From Deroplatys truncata (taxonomy: Eukaryota > Arthropoda > Insecta > Mantodea > Mantidae): a DNA stretch of 64,000 nucleotides. The stretch spans positions 60,806,539 through 60,870,538 of the forward strand of contig CM060976.1 of the NCBI GenBank assembly GCA_030765065.1. The letters are read 5' to 3'. Shown here one piece after another: positions 1 through 9,958 of this stretch; position 1 is the stretch's first letter, and every line of letters begins with the position of its first letter. Position numbers and translations under genes: made by a program. Under the pieces are notes generated by a model, which saw only the letters and a program-made list of their open reading frames with translations, had not been told where the DNA came from and did no database searches.

Positions 1-360
1 CCCTCACATTTAACCCCTCACCCCGAGCGGCACATCCCCTACCCCAAGCCAATCACACGGCAGGGATTTAGACCAAGGGAAGGTACGCGACCGACGTATA
101 GGATCAATACACACTCCCCCACCTATCCACAGGGAACCAACCAGAACACAAAGGGGAGGGAGGACACGCGTATGGGGGAGGGAGGGGGGCGGGGACACCG
201 GCACGTGACCACAGGGGGGGGAGGACCTGCCGGCACATACACTGTCGGCATTAGGTAAGCGCACAAAGGGAAGGGGGCGGAGCTAGCGCCACGCGACCGG
301 GCGGCAAATAGTAGCGCACAAAGGGAGGGGGCGGGGCTAGCGGCATAGATCAAAGAACCT
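1..360. other. GC-rich segment with GC boxes and a short direct repeat
   Basis: This is the only strongly GC-rich stretch near the left edge of an otherwise AT-rich window. It contains several G-rich GC-box-like cores (around 183-195, 272-280 and 326-336). A unit of about 30 bp beginning GCGCACAAAGGG occurs twice, at about 258 and 314. Open frames on the minus strand are proline-rich and look like by-products of base composition. It lies directly upstream of the gene fragment at 367. It may be a promoter or a CpG-island-like repeat; neither can be shown from sequence alone. Confidence 0.4.
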
Positions 361-366
361 TATCAG

Positions 367-703
367 ATGGCGGCAAATCCTTTGCGCCAGAAACGCCATT
401 TATTTGCTACTCATAACAAAGATCCTAATTACAAGGTCATTGTCGAAACAATGTTGGAAAATTTCAAGAAGTTGGGTTGTGAATTTTCTGCATTCACATA
501 TCGACTACTTTCCAGAAAATCTGGGACATTATAGTGAAGAGCAGGGTGAACGTTTTCACCAAGATATTAAGGAAATGGAGAGGAGGTACCAGGGGAGTTG
601 GAATGAAACTATGATGGCCGACTACTGTTGTATGTTGTGGAGAGACAGTCATCTTCAAGGATCTGCAAGGAAGTTAAAGAAGAGAAAGTTTGAAAAAAAT
701 TAA
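367..703 (+). pseudogene. C-terminal fragment of a repetitive arthropod protein family (SEEQGERFHQD motif), frameshifted
   Basis: An ATG at 367 opens a frame that runs to about 480 (ends FKKLGC). The similarity then continues in another frame from about 480 to the stop at 701-703, with HSHIDYFPENLG, SEEQGERFHQDIKEMERRYQG-like and MMADYCCMLWRD segments and a basic tail. I recognise this as the C-terminal part of an uncharacterised, multi-copy protein family of insects and spiders, often linked to mobile elements. The two frames meet where a few codons usual in the family appear to be missing, so a small frameshifting deletion is likely. An AATAAA-like signal follows at about 746. Function is unknown. 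The first-frame part could be a real exon start downstream of the GC-rich segment, but a dead copy is more likely. Confidence 0.6.
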
Positions 704-1002
704 ATGAAACACTTTCGCTTCTTGTTTTGTTAAAATGTAGTCACGAAATAAATTAGGGGAGTTCTTGAGAATATTCTTAAAATGTTTCTTGAATAAAAAC
801 TTACCTTATGTGAAATGGTATTTGAATACTTTTCTACGCTCATTAGTAAAATTGTCAAAACATTACTTATTTTGTGTAAAAACCTGACGTGATAGAAAAA
901 AGGAAGTTATTTCTGGAATCAGCATAAAAATTTGATTCAAGAACACCTACCTTTAAGAAATCATCTGACAAAAAGTTTGAAAATGCAGACTAGTGTTGTC
1001 GT

Positions 1003-1004
1003 TG

Positions 1005-1087
<83 letters not shown>
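1003..1087. repeat. (ATT)n microsatellite
   Basis: About 28 uninterrupted TTA/ATT units, preceded by a few GTT units. It is translated as a poly-isoleucine run in one frame, which is not a real protein. Confidence 0.95.
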
Positions 1088-1140
1088 TCAGCCTTATCAG
1101 AGTTTGCCGGCGAGCCATCTGGTCTTCACGGATCTAGAGT

Positions 1141-1431
1141 CGTCCTCCGTGAAGTAGTGGTTACCATGTTAGCCTCTAGTTCCCGAGGTTCAAACCCGAC
1201 GCAGGACGATGCATTTTTTTTCGTGCGTAAAAAATCCTTAGCATGGCTTCCTTCGAAAGAAAGTAAAGCTGGTGGGCCCCTGTCGTAGATTTACGGCACG
1301 TAAAAACCTCAAGCTTGTAAGGAGGCTTCTGAGCAATATTTTCAGTCTTTCACGCCCAATACAGAATGGGGGCTAAGGACCACAACAGTGAAATAGTGTC
1401 CATAAATAAAACTCAGTTTAATTTTTCACAT
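1141..1431 (+). mobile_element. SINE-A copy (tRNA-derived)
   Basis: The head TCCTCCGTGAAGTAGTGG carries a pol III A-box-like segment, and GAGGTTCAAACCC is a B box. The body is shared with five other copies in the window: TTTTTTTCGTGCGTAAAAA, CTTAGCATGGCTTCCTTCG, GTAGATTTACGGCACGTAAA and TTTCACGCCCAATA. It ends in AATAAAAC followed by a T-rich tail. The head resembles tRNA-Asp/Gly/Glu-like genes. This copy is diverged and follows an (ATT)n microsatellite. Confidence 0.85.
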
Positions 1432-2301
1432 AATGCTAGAGTCAAATGATGCTGGTCGCCTACATTCTTCCCCCAGCCAGGGTGGTAAGAATTATGAATG
1501 GTAAGAATTATTTATACATTATTTGCAGTGTATTTTATTACAAATGTCTTCTTCCTTCTCTTCAATAGTCGGGGACATTATGGAAAGCAATTCCAAATTG
1601 GAGGGAATACCTTGTTTGCTGTACATGCTCTGTGATTAACTCTTCATTTTATGACCATCCACGTGCAGTGTCATACTGCTACGGGGGTGCATTCTTACGC
1701 TCTGCTGCAACTGCAACGAGGCACTACATTCTTACGGTCGCGTTGTTATATTCGTTATCACTCTGAAATAACATCACTTATTACTTACTACTCATGCGGA
1801 ACCATTAATCTTCTGGAAGCTATCCCACCCTAAGGTTGGTTCGGTTTTGTGAGTAGAAATACAAAGCTTAATTAGTTTTCTCACATTTAATGTGAATCCA
1901 TATAAATTGTACAATAGTTCTCGATCGAGAAATTTCTAATAAATGAATGACCTTATAAAACATAACTCTTTATTATTCATTAATGAATTTCATGGCCTGA
2001 ATATAGTAATTTAATGAAGATAGTTTTCTTCTTAAAGTCTTTAACTTTTCACTTTGCTTGATCAGCCAAGCGTAACATTCATATTTACGTATATTCAATT
2101 TACTAAATTGTTCTTTGTCATTTATAACTTTACACTTGAACTTTGAATTTAATTCCTTTACACCATTTAGTTGCAATTGTTTTGCATGTCCATATGACCA
2201 CAGATTCTTTGTACACAGAGTTTTACAAGTAATTAACCCTACTAAACTACATTAATTGGACATATAAGTGGAACATTTTTATCAGATTTATTTTCTGCTA
2301 T
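1432..2301. other. No recognised feature
   Basis: AT-rich sequence. Short open frames on both strands show no motif I recognise. A GGTAAGAATTAT-type sequence is repeated at about 1486 and 1500. Confidence 0.5.
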
Positions 2302-2560
2302 GGTGGCGCCGTGGCCAAGTGGTTAGCCCGCTCGCCTCCCACCGAGGCGGACCGGGTTCAATCTCAGGGGCCTGCATGTGGGATTTGTGGCGGACGAAGC
2401 GGCGTCTGTGCGGGTTTTCTCCGGGTTCTCCGGTTTCCCCCGCCATTCATTCCACCAACTGCTCCATCATCACCTTTCCTTTCATCCATTTCACCAATAT
2501 TTCGCTTCATCTACTTCCTTCATCCCATCATCGGGCTGGTCACCCATCCTGGATGTTCCA
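2302..2560 (+). mobile_element. SINE-B copy (tRNA-derived)
   Basis: The tRNA-like head has an A-box region GTGGCCAAGTGGTTAGCCCG (2311-2330) and a B box GGGTTCAATCTC (2354-2365), resembling a Ser/Leu-type tRNA head. The body runs through GCATGTGGGATTTGTGGCG, a CGGTTTCCCCCGCCATTCAT segment and a pyrimidine-rich CATCTACTTCCTTCATC stretch. A second copy lies inverted at about 28815-29033, which confirms that this is a dispersed repeat. The three overlapping open frames here are by-products. Confidence 0.85.
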
Positions 2561-2975
2561 TTTGATCATTGCATGACTTTGCTCATGCTTCTTGTAGATA
2601 ACTTCCATTATTTTGCCTTGTAACCATAACGCGCACCCATGACGTATAGTTGTAATACGTCTTATAGGTATAAACGTCAACTCCTTCCGTACTTCAGTTT
2701 GAATTGTTATGTAAATTCCAAACGATGACGAAGCAATATTTAAATAGCCATGAATTAACTTCTCCCATACCTGAAATAATATTGAATAATATTCCAACGA
2801 TCACCAGACGAATATAAGTACAACTTCATTCAACTGCTTCTCGGCGTCGTGGTAAAGGAACTGGCTGACTCAACGGCTTCGTATAAAGACAAAAGCAAGC
2901 AAGACTCTCTTTTCTAGAAGCGATGATCCACTTCTATATAGATTGTATTACTACGCCGCGCTATTTCCTTATTTA
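2561..2975. other. No recognised gene
   Basis: AT-rich sequence with no recognisable protein or RNA. It may include diverged LINE 3'-UTR sequence leading into the tail at 2976. Confidence 0.4.
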
Positions 2976-3022
2976 ACGCCACCAATGACCTAGCAGTTGA
3001 GTGCCCTTAAACACAAACAAAA
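2976..3022 (+). mobile_element. Orphan 3' tail of the I-type LINE found at 49-55 kb
   Basis: The stretch containing AATGACCTAGCAGTTGAG and GCCCTTAAACACAAAC matches, in the opposite orientation, the 3' end of the LINE at 49072-49120. The paired GCGC/GCCC arms of the terminal hairpin are weaker here. It is best read as the remnant of a heavily 5'-truncated insertion. Confidence 0.65.
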
Positions 3023-3569
3023 TCTTGTTTAGTACCGACCCCACGGTCAGTGGCGGTGCGTTACCACTAATCTTATATTGTTCTTTAGCCCATAGTCTAT
3101 AACTATTATAACTACATGATGCGATTTAAATCCTTTATATATCCCAGATGCTATTGTGACGACCAGCAATCGCCATATAACATAGAATTACCAAAGAAAA
3201 TCCAGAATAAACATGCAATGATCAATATAAACAATTATGACGAATATTGCTTCGCATGTGTCTGCTATCTAAGAAACATGTGGTGAAAACAGGGTCGTGC
3301 CGATTTGAACTGCTTTTCAAAGCATTTAGTTATGAGGGCATTGAAATCCCGGTGCCACTGCATCAAATTGGATATTTTGAAAAGTAGCACAATGGAGTAT
3401 CAATTTCTGTGTTTGGTATAGAGGAAAATAAAAGCATTATCCCTCTACACCAAACAGCGGAAGAAAAGGAGCGCATATCAATCTTTTATGTATAGAGGAA
3501 AATGAAAAGGTACACTACTGTCTCATTAGAGACGTGTCAAGATTGGTAAGTGGTCAGTTCACAAAGCAT
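3023..3569. other. No recognised gene; left flank of the LTR element
   Basis: No motif recognised. TATAGAGGAAAATAAAAG and TATAGAGGAAAATGAAAAG (about 3418 and 3492) form a short direct repeat. The last four bases before the LTR element (3570-3573, GGCT) are its left target-site duplication. Confidence 0.5.
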
Positions 3570-3573
3570 GGCT

Positions 3574-4472
3574 TGCGATGGTAAATTTATAATGTTATTT
3601 GTGTATGTGTTTACTCAACATGGTGAAGCCATCTTGTGACGTGATTCATTTGTTAGGCTTGTTAGCTCCATCTGGTGTTAGCAATTTGCGGCAGTATTAG
3701 TTTTTTTGTTTAAAAAAATGCTAGTTATTTTATTTAATTTTGGTTCTTTGTCCTCCGGCTAGCTTTTGGGTCGAGCACTTCTCTTTATACAGGTTGTGTA
3801 AACGGAAAGGAATCTTTTATCCAAAGATAACACTGATGAAAGAATTTCTTTTATACTTTTATTGTCGAACACTTTCACTATCACATTTACACATTGATCT
3901 AGACACTCGCCAAACTGAAACTGTTATAATAACTTCTTACTGATCACTTTTAATCCACGTACTTCAACCTTTTGTATAATTAACTTTACAACACTTTAGA
4001 TTTTTCATAATTCTGCTACGCATAACTTGTGAATCTATAGCTGACGTGTAATATTTCTGCTGGACTGAAGGCGACGTGTATCATAGAAAATATTTTCGAC
4101 GAACTGACGGGAATGCGACGTGTAGTGTACAAAGAATTTTGATGAACTGACGGACTGAAGGACTTTACCTCTAACCTAGCTTCTATTTATACTTCTACTC
4201 CCGATATGCCTAAAGATTATAACTGAACTGTAATTGGCTAATAAAACGCGCCAACATTACGTAACTTCCTCGTTTCCAATAATGATAAACAGCTCACCCC
4301 CTCGCTGCATTATTGCACGCTATTATTGTCAGTTTCAGTAAGGCGGTATAAACTTCTTTTCAACAATAATTACAGTCAATAAACATCTCAAATCAATGTC
4401 ACATAAAAATGCATATTCATATTACAATCATTATTTACATTTAAGTAATTTGTGATACAAATTACTGCATCA
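3574..4472 (-). repeat. 3' LTR, 899 bp
   Basis: An uninterrupted copy matching 7037-7178 plus 9183-9940 and the solo LTR at 47153-48172. It holds promoter-like sequence (CTATTTATACTTC, ATTGGCTAATAAAACGCGCC) and two diverged copies of a motif of about 44 bp built on CGACGTGTA...GAACTGACGG (about 4066-4160). A small open frame in it (3740-3943) recurs in the other LTR copies and is probably not coding. Confidence 0.9.
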
Positions 4473-5184
4473 TATGCCCCACTAGAAACATAATTATAAA
4501 TATTTACAACTTGTTTGGAAATTTTATAATTGGGTTTTTAGTCTCCTAAATCTTGGAACACACGCTATCACTTTCACTTAACACTTCACACGTATTTAAC
4601 ACACGACATATGTTTTGTCTTTATCTTGACACTATTTACTGGCTCTGGTTTAATGTGTTTAGACATTAATCTGACATTTACAATTTTTTATAGCAAATAC
4701 TGTACCCTGAATTATTTAGTTACTGTTACAAATTGGTTTACTTTCTTATATTGTTGACAAAAATTTGTGCATTTAAGAATTTTTGTAATTACTATACATA
4801 TTTACCAAAAATATTCACCCTTTACATAAATATATTTACATCTCTTAAATCTAGACACTGTTTCACATTTTCTGTTTGCTACATAAGTATTTTTTTAATT
4901 ATTTTTACCCAATTTTTGTTGTTTTGTATTTTATGTTCACAATACTCTTGGAATTATATCTAAGTACTTTTACTTTAATATCATATTAAGTTTCAATCTT
5001 TACATTCTTAATTTCAAATACTGTTACAGTTACCAAAATTTTTTTTTAAACATTTCCCTTTTTTTATAATTAATTTCTCTTTACCTATGACATATATATA
5101 TATAGTTAACCCTCTTACGTTCCAATACATTTCTCTGCAAGTCATCTTTAACTATCCAGCATTTACCTTACATCTAATTGCTAT

Positions 5185-6603
5185 TCACCCTCCTGGATCA
5201 AATTGTCTGTGGCTAATCATTACTCGTAGCCGTATCCTAACCTTCAAAAATTTGTTCATGAATAACCTCTTGTATTCATATGAAATTTCATCCCATGATA
5301 ACATTTGAAAACAATCTACAGTTTCTTGAACAACATATCTTTTAACAACTGTCATTTTCAATTCTTCTACTATCTCTTTACTTTGAAAGTACTCTGACAA
5401 ATCTGTAATAATCTGTACTGGACTGGAGTTTTCATTAAATTTTGGAAGTGGAAAATCACTTAAGATATGATTGTAATTTTGCAAATTCCCTACTCCCATA
5501 TTTAAATTCTCTAGTGTTACTTGTGCACTCTGAGTTTCAGCATTAGCTATAGATGAAGCTGCCGCATCACTCACATTATTTGTCATACCTGAGGAACTAC
5601 CTCTATCATTATTTTGTACATCTGATACATTCACATCACATATATTTGCCCTTGAATTCAATTCTAACCTATTTACAGTACCTTGCAGATTTTCTATTGT
5701 CTGTTCCAATTTTTTATTATTCTCATTTTGAACAGCTTGGTGTTTGTTAATTTCAGAAGTTAGCTTTTGATTCAAATCTTTAGACAAATCTTTAACTTCT
5801 TCAGGCAATTTATTTCTCTGTGTTTCTGACTCCTTCTGAATTTCAGATATTTCCCCTCTGAAATTAACTTGCACCTGAATTAAATCTGCATTTGTAGCCT
5901 CCATCATCTCTCTTAACTCACTTGAAATGCTACTCAGTCGGCTACCTAATTCTGTACATTTTACATCAACATGTTCTATTTTATTATTAACCTCACTTTT
6001 TTGGTTAGATATTTCCCTGCTCATGTCTAACAATTTCTTTGAAACTTCACCTATTTCATTTGCTATCATTTCCTGATTTTCATTTCTCATTCTCATCATA
6101 CTACTATCTAGCTCCATGAATTTCTTTTCAATTTCTTCCCTGTTTTGTTCTAAGCTCTTACCAATATCTTCCCTTAATTCTCTCTTATTCTGATCTAGTT
6201 TTTGTTCTAAACTCCTATCAATATCTTCTCTTAATTCCCTATTATTCTTTTGCATATCTTCCCTTAATTTCTCATTACTCTGAGTTAACTTTTCTAATTT
6301 CTCATTATTCTTTTGCATATCTTCCCTTAATTTCTCATTAGTCTTTTTCATATCTTCTCTCAATTCCCTACTCATATTTCTCAGCATTTCCATCATCATA
6401 CTAGCATCAAGATTAACATTTCCTGCTATTATATTCTGACTTTCTGCACTAACATTTCCACCCTCAAATCCTACATTGTTTGAGCTATTTTCTGTAACCT
6501 GTATTGAATTACAGCTAACTGTTACACTATCCCCCTCCATAATTATTTCTTCTGTATTATTAGTGGACATTGTTTTCTTTATCCTACCGCTCCTAAGGTA
6601 CAT
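5185..6603 (-). CDS. Gag-like protein of the LTR retrotransposon, long coiled coil
   Basis: A 472-residue open frame starting MYLRSGRIKK, the only long intact ORF in the window. Residues about 60-320 are rich in E/K/N/Q with heptad-like spacing and repeats of REDMQKNNEKL type, so a long coiled coil is predicted. Residues about 370-450 contain LPKFNENSSPVQII and EYFQSKEI, typical of the capsid-like segment of Ty3/gypsy Gag. It ends HRQFDPGG without a CCHC zinc knuckle, protease or downstream pol frame. It would package the element's RNA into a particle in the cytoplasm. It may be truncated at its C terminus compared with autonomous relatives. Its intact frame suggests a fairly recent insertion or selection on Gag. 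Confidence 0.8.
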   Translation of the reverse strand: MYLRSGRIKKTMSTNNTEEIIMEGDSVTVSCNSIQVTENSSNNVGFEGGNVSAESQNIIAGNVNLDASMMMEMLRNMSRELREDMKKTNEKLREDMQKNNEKLEKLTQSNEKLREDMQKNNRELREDIDRSLEQKLDQNKRELREDIGKSLEQNREEIEKKFMELDSSMMRMRNENQEMIANEIGEVSKKLLDMSREISNQKSEVNNKIEHVDVKCTELGSRLSSISSELREMMEATNADLIQVQVNFRGEISEIQKESETQRNKLPEEVKDLSKDLNQKLTSEINKHQAVQNENNKKLEQTIENLQGTVNRLELNSRANICDVNVSDVQNNDRGSSSGMTNNVSDAAASSIANAETQSAQVTLENLNMGVGNLQNYNHILSDFPLPKFNENSSPVQIITDLSEYFQSKEIVEELKMTVVKRYVVQETVDCFQMLSWDEISYEYKRLFMNKFLKVRIRLRVMISHRQFDPGG

Positions 6604-6947
6604 TTAAATGTTACAATTTTGTTTTCTAAAAAAAAATTACGATACTCTGACCTTTGTGATGCTGTCTGTTGCTGTTACTTTGATGTCCAGCTTCCTGCCC
6701 CTCTCTCCTAGGTTTGTATGTCGCTTCTGCGTCGTATCATGATGAATCTACGTCGTTTTGGTGTTCCGTATTTGAATTCCCCTGTTGCCTTTTAATCTCG
6801 GAATTACGATGTCCAATCATCCGCGTAGTCTGTCGTTCCTATAGTTTTTTCTGGAATCTGCGTCTTGTAGTTCAGTTCACTGCTCCATTCACTCCACGTC
6901 CTGATTCCTTCTCTCCTTCCTGGTTATTTCACTCCTTTCCTGGTCAC

Positions 6948-7036
6948 TCTGCCCCACGTTCTGGGCGCCAATTTGCGAGTGTAATAATGTTAATGTTATT
7001 TAACATTATTGTAGCCCCACGTTGTGGTAGCCAATT
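6948..7036 (-). other. Duplicated LTR-end plus primer-binding-site segment
   Basis: On the minus strand, the LTR end (TG at 7037) is followed by a PBS-like AATTGGCTACCACAACGTGG. Then comes a 38-bp second LTR-end-like piece beginning at TG 6974, followed by a second PBS-like AATTGGCGCCCAGAACGTGG. The second LTR-end piece contains GTTAATGTTATTTAACATTA, which resembles the end of the solo LTR at 47153 rather than this element's own LTR end. Confidence 0.7.
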
Positions 7037-7178
7037 TGCGGTGGTATTTCTTATAATGTTTGTGTATTTGTTTTTACTTCACGCGTTGAAGCTATCTTGT
7101 GACGTGATTCATTTATTAGGCTTGTTAGCTCCATCTGGTGTTAGCAATTTGCGGCAGTATTAGTTTTTTGTTTAAAAA

Positions 7179-8092
7179 ATCTGATGTGTTACACTCATAT
7201 GACTTTCTCTACTCTTGTACAATTTAATTTTACAAACGCCTATTCTCCATATGCTTCAAGTTAACCGAGATATCGAGATGTCAATCTTATTGGTAATTTT
7301 CTTGTAGATGCAAGGGGAATATGGTAGCTATTAAGCGATAGTCGAATATTTTAACGCTGGTTGCTATGTGGCGCATTCCATTCTCTTTGCATGTCCAGGA
7401 CATAAAAAAAATCTGATGTGTTACACTCACATGACTTTCTCTACTCTAGTACAAACTATTTTTACAAACGCTTATTCTCCATATGCTTCATCTTAATCGA
7501 GATATCGAGATGTTAATCTTATAGCTAATTTTCTTGTAGATGCAAGGCTTTAAGCGATAGTCAAATATTTTAAAAGCTGGTTGCTATGTGGAATATTCCA
7601 TTCTCTTTGCATTACCAGGACAAAAAAATCTGATGTGTTACACTCACATGATTTTCTCTACTCTTGTACAAACTATTTTTACAAACGCTTATTCTCCATA
7701 TACTTCATGTTAATTGAGATATCGAGATGCCAATCTTATTCCTAATTTTCTTGTAGATGCAAGGGGAATATGGTAGGTTATAAGCGATATTCAAATCTTT
7801 TAAGCGTTGGTTGCTATGTGGCGCATTCCAATTTCTTTGCATGTCTAGGACATAAAAAAAAATCTGATGTGTTACACTCACATGACTTTCTATACTCTTG
7901 TACAATCTATTTTTACAAACGCCTATTCTCCATATGCTTCATATTAATCGAGATATCGAGATGTCAATCTTATTTGTAATTTTCTTGTAGATGCAAGGGG
8001 AATATGGTAGCTTTTAAGCGATAGTCAAAAATTTTATCGCTTGTTGCTATGTGGCGCATTCCATTCTCTTTGCATGTCCAGGACATAAAAAA
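7179..8092 (+). repeat. Four tandem copies of the RE-B 5' unit
   Basis: Units start with CTGATGTGTTACACTCA at about 7181, 7413, 7630 and 7863 and end with TGCATGTCCAGGACAT followed by an A-run. Each contains GAGATATCGAGATG and GGTTGCTATGTGG. Copies differ by point changes and small indels. Confidence 0.85.
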
Positions 8093-8555
8093 ATGAATAA
8101 CGAATTTGAGAAAAAGTATAAGTATTGGAAAATTTAAGGAAATAACAAGCAATATCTCGAAAACGGTTCACTCAACAACAAAAAATGTATATGATATAAG
8201 TTGTGTATTTTAACGCGATCTACATTTTTTGTGTAGTAAAAATTTGTCTAACTCTTATGGTTTACCAGTTATGCAAAAGTCGTTCATAATGAAGAATACT
8301 TTTGGAGACATTCCCAGAAATTTCGAGATATACATTTCATTTCTCATGACATTATCTTAAACATATGATATTTTCATCAAAATCGTTAGAGCCATTTTTG
8401 AGAAAATTAAAATTTTCAAAAAATACTCCATGTAAAGGGTAGTCTGGGGTCGGGGGATTTTCTTGAAAATCTTGGTGTCGCATCTCTGGAAGATACTGAA
8501 CGTAAATACTAAGTTTGGTGTTTATCCGACTGTTAGTTTTTGAGTTATGCTGTTC

Positions 8556-8605
8556 ACAGACACACACACACAGACACACACACACACACACACAGACACA
8601 CACAC
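8556..8605. repeat. (CA)n microsatellite inside RE-B
   Basis: Imperfect ACACAC with CAGACAC interruptions. A matching tract at about 9025-9050 sits at the point where the second body lacks about 190 bp, which suggests a deletion between CA-rich tracts. Confidence 0.85.
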
Positions 8606-9958
8606 GGACATGTTTCCAAAAATGCTTTTTTTGGATTCAGGAGGTCTCAAAACATGTATTTCCGGTGAAATCTCGGTATCGAATTTTTGGGTGGAATGCA
8701 ATACTTCCCCTACTTACTATACGTAGTAGAGAAAGTAAAAATGAATAACGCATTTGAGAAAAAGTATAAGTATTGGAAAATTTAAGGAAATAAAAAGCAA
8801 TATCTCGAAAACGGTTCACTCAACAAAAGAAATGTATATGACATAAGTTGTGTATTTTAACGCGATCTACATTTTTTGTGTAGTAAAATTTTGTCTATCT
8901 CTTATGGTTTACCAGTTATGCAAAAGTCATTCACAATGAAGAATACTTTTGGAGACATTCCCAGAAAATTCGAGATATACATTTCATTTCTCATGACATT
9001 ATCTTAAACATATGATATTTTCATCACACACACACAGACACACACACACGGACATGTTTCCAAAAATGCTTTTTATGGATTCAGGAGGTTCCAAAACATG
9101 TATTTCCGGTGAAATCTCGGTATCGAATTTTTGGGTGGAACGCAATACTTCCCCTACTTACTATACGTAGTAGAGAAAGTAAAAATGCTAGTTATTTTAT
9201 TTAATTTTGGTTCTTTGTCCTCCGGCTAGCTTTTGGGTCGAGCACTTATCTTTATACAGGTTGTGTAAACGGAAAGGAATATTTTATCCAAAGATAACAC
9301 TGATGAAAGAATTTCTTTTATACTTTTATTGTCGAACACTTTCACTATCACATTTACACATTGATCTAGACACTCGCCAAACTGAAACTGTTATAATAAC
9401 TTCTTACTGATCACTTTTAATCCACGTACTTCAACCTTTTGTATAATTAACTTTACAACACTTTAGATTTTTCATAATTCTGCTACGCGTAACTTGTGAA
9501 TCTATAGCCGACGTGTAATATTTCTGCTGGACTGAAGGCGACGTATATCATAGAAAATATTTTCGACGAACTGACGGGAATGCGACGTGTAGTGTACAAA
9601 GAATTTTGATGAACTGACGGACTGAAGGACTTTACCTCTAACCTAGCTTCTATTTATACTTCTACTCCCCGATATGCCTAAAGATTATAACTGAACTGCA
9701 ATTGACTAATAAAACGCGCCAACATTACGTAACTTCCTCGTTTCCAATAATGATAAACAGCTCACCCCCTCGCTGCATTATTGCACGCTATTATTGTCAG
9801 TTTTAGTAAGGCGGTATAAACTTCTTTTCAACAATAATTACAATCAATAAACATCTCAAATCAATGCCACATAAAAATGCATATTCATATTACAATCATT
9901 ATTTACATTTAAATAATTTGTGATACAAATTACTGCATCAGGCTAGAATGTGAGCACG

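Larger units (their letters stand above)
7179..9182 (+). mobile_element. RE-B repeat block inserted in the LTR
   Basis: Four head-to-tail copies of a unit of about 217-234 bp (7179-8092) are followed by a body of about 647 bp (8093-8739) and a second, internally shortened body (8740-9182). The body includes a CA-rich microsatellite, GACATGTTTCCAAAAATGC, TCAGGAGGTCTCAAAACATG and an end AGTAGAGAAAGT. The unit carries ACTTTCTCTACT, the exact inverse of that end, so a short terminal inverted repeat is possible. Related copies at 35.5, 36.5, 41.6 and 62.7 kb and elsewhere show a dispersed family with no coding capacity. The class is unknown. Confidence 0.7.
3574..9940 (-). mobile_element. Gag-only LTR retrotransposon (Ty3/gypsy-like), complete ends
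   Basis: Read on the minus strand, the 5' LTR is at 7037-9940 (interrupted), followed by a primer-binding region, one gag ORF (6603-5185), about 0.7 kb of AT-rich sequence, a purine-rich CTAGTGGGGCAT tract beside the LTR, and the 3' LTR at 4472-3574. Both LTRs have TG...CA ends in plus-strand reading (TGCG...GCATCA). Flanks are identical: GGCT at 3570-3573 and GGCT at 9941-9944. No protease, reverse transcriptase or integrase can be found, so this is non-autonomous (TR-GAG-like) and must have been mobilised by a relative. The matched target duplication shows that the split right LTR belongs to the same insertion. Confidence 0.85.
7037..9940 (-). repeat. 5' LTR, split by an inserted repeat block
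   Basis: 7037-7178 matches the start of the 3' LTR up to an A-run (GTTTAAAAAA). The match resumes at about 9183 (AAAATGCTAG) and continues to 9940. Everything between is foreign. Without the insert the LTR is about 900 bp, like its partner. Confidence 0.9.

Noticed and set aside
404-478. TTG-started N terminus of the 99-aa frame
   Set aside because: The family-like text there lies in the other frame starting at ATG 367; the 404 start reads noise until about 478.
932-1288. 118-aa ORF with a poly-isoleucine run
   Set aside because: Translation of an (ATT)n microsatellite and a SINE.
2302-2375. Functional tRNA gene
   Set aside because: A and B boxes are present but continue into a shared SINE body, and no full cloverleaf is seen.
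3740-3943. 67-aa ORF conserved at 9207 and, in part, at 47434
   Set aside because: Conserved only because it lies in LTR copies; overlaps promoter-like LTR sequence and has no recognisable domain.
8352-8748. ORFs with poly-Cys/Val or poly-His/Thr runs
   Set aside because: Translations of the CA microsatellite inside RE-B.
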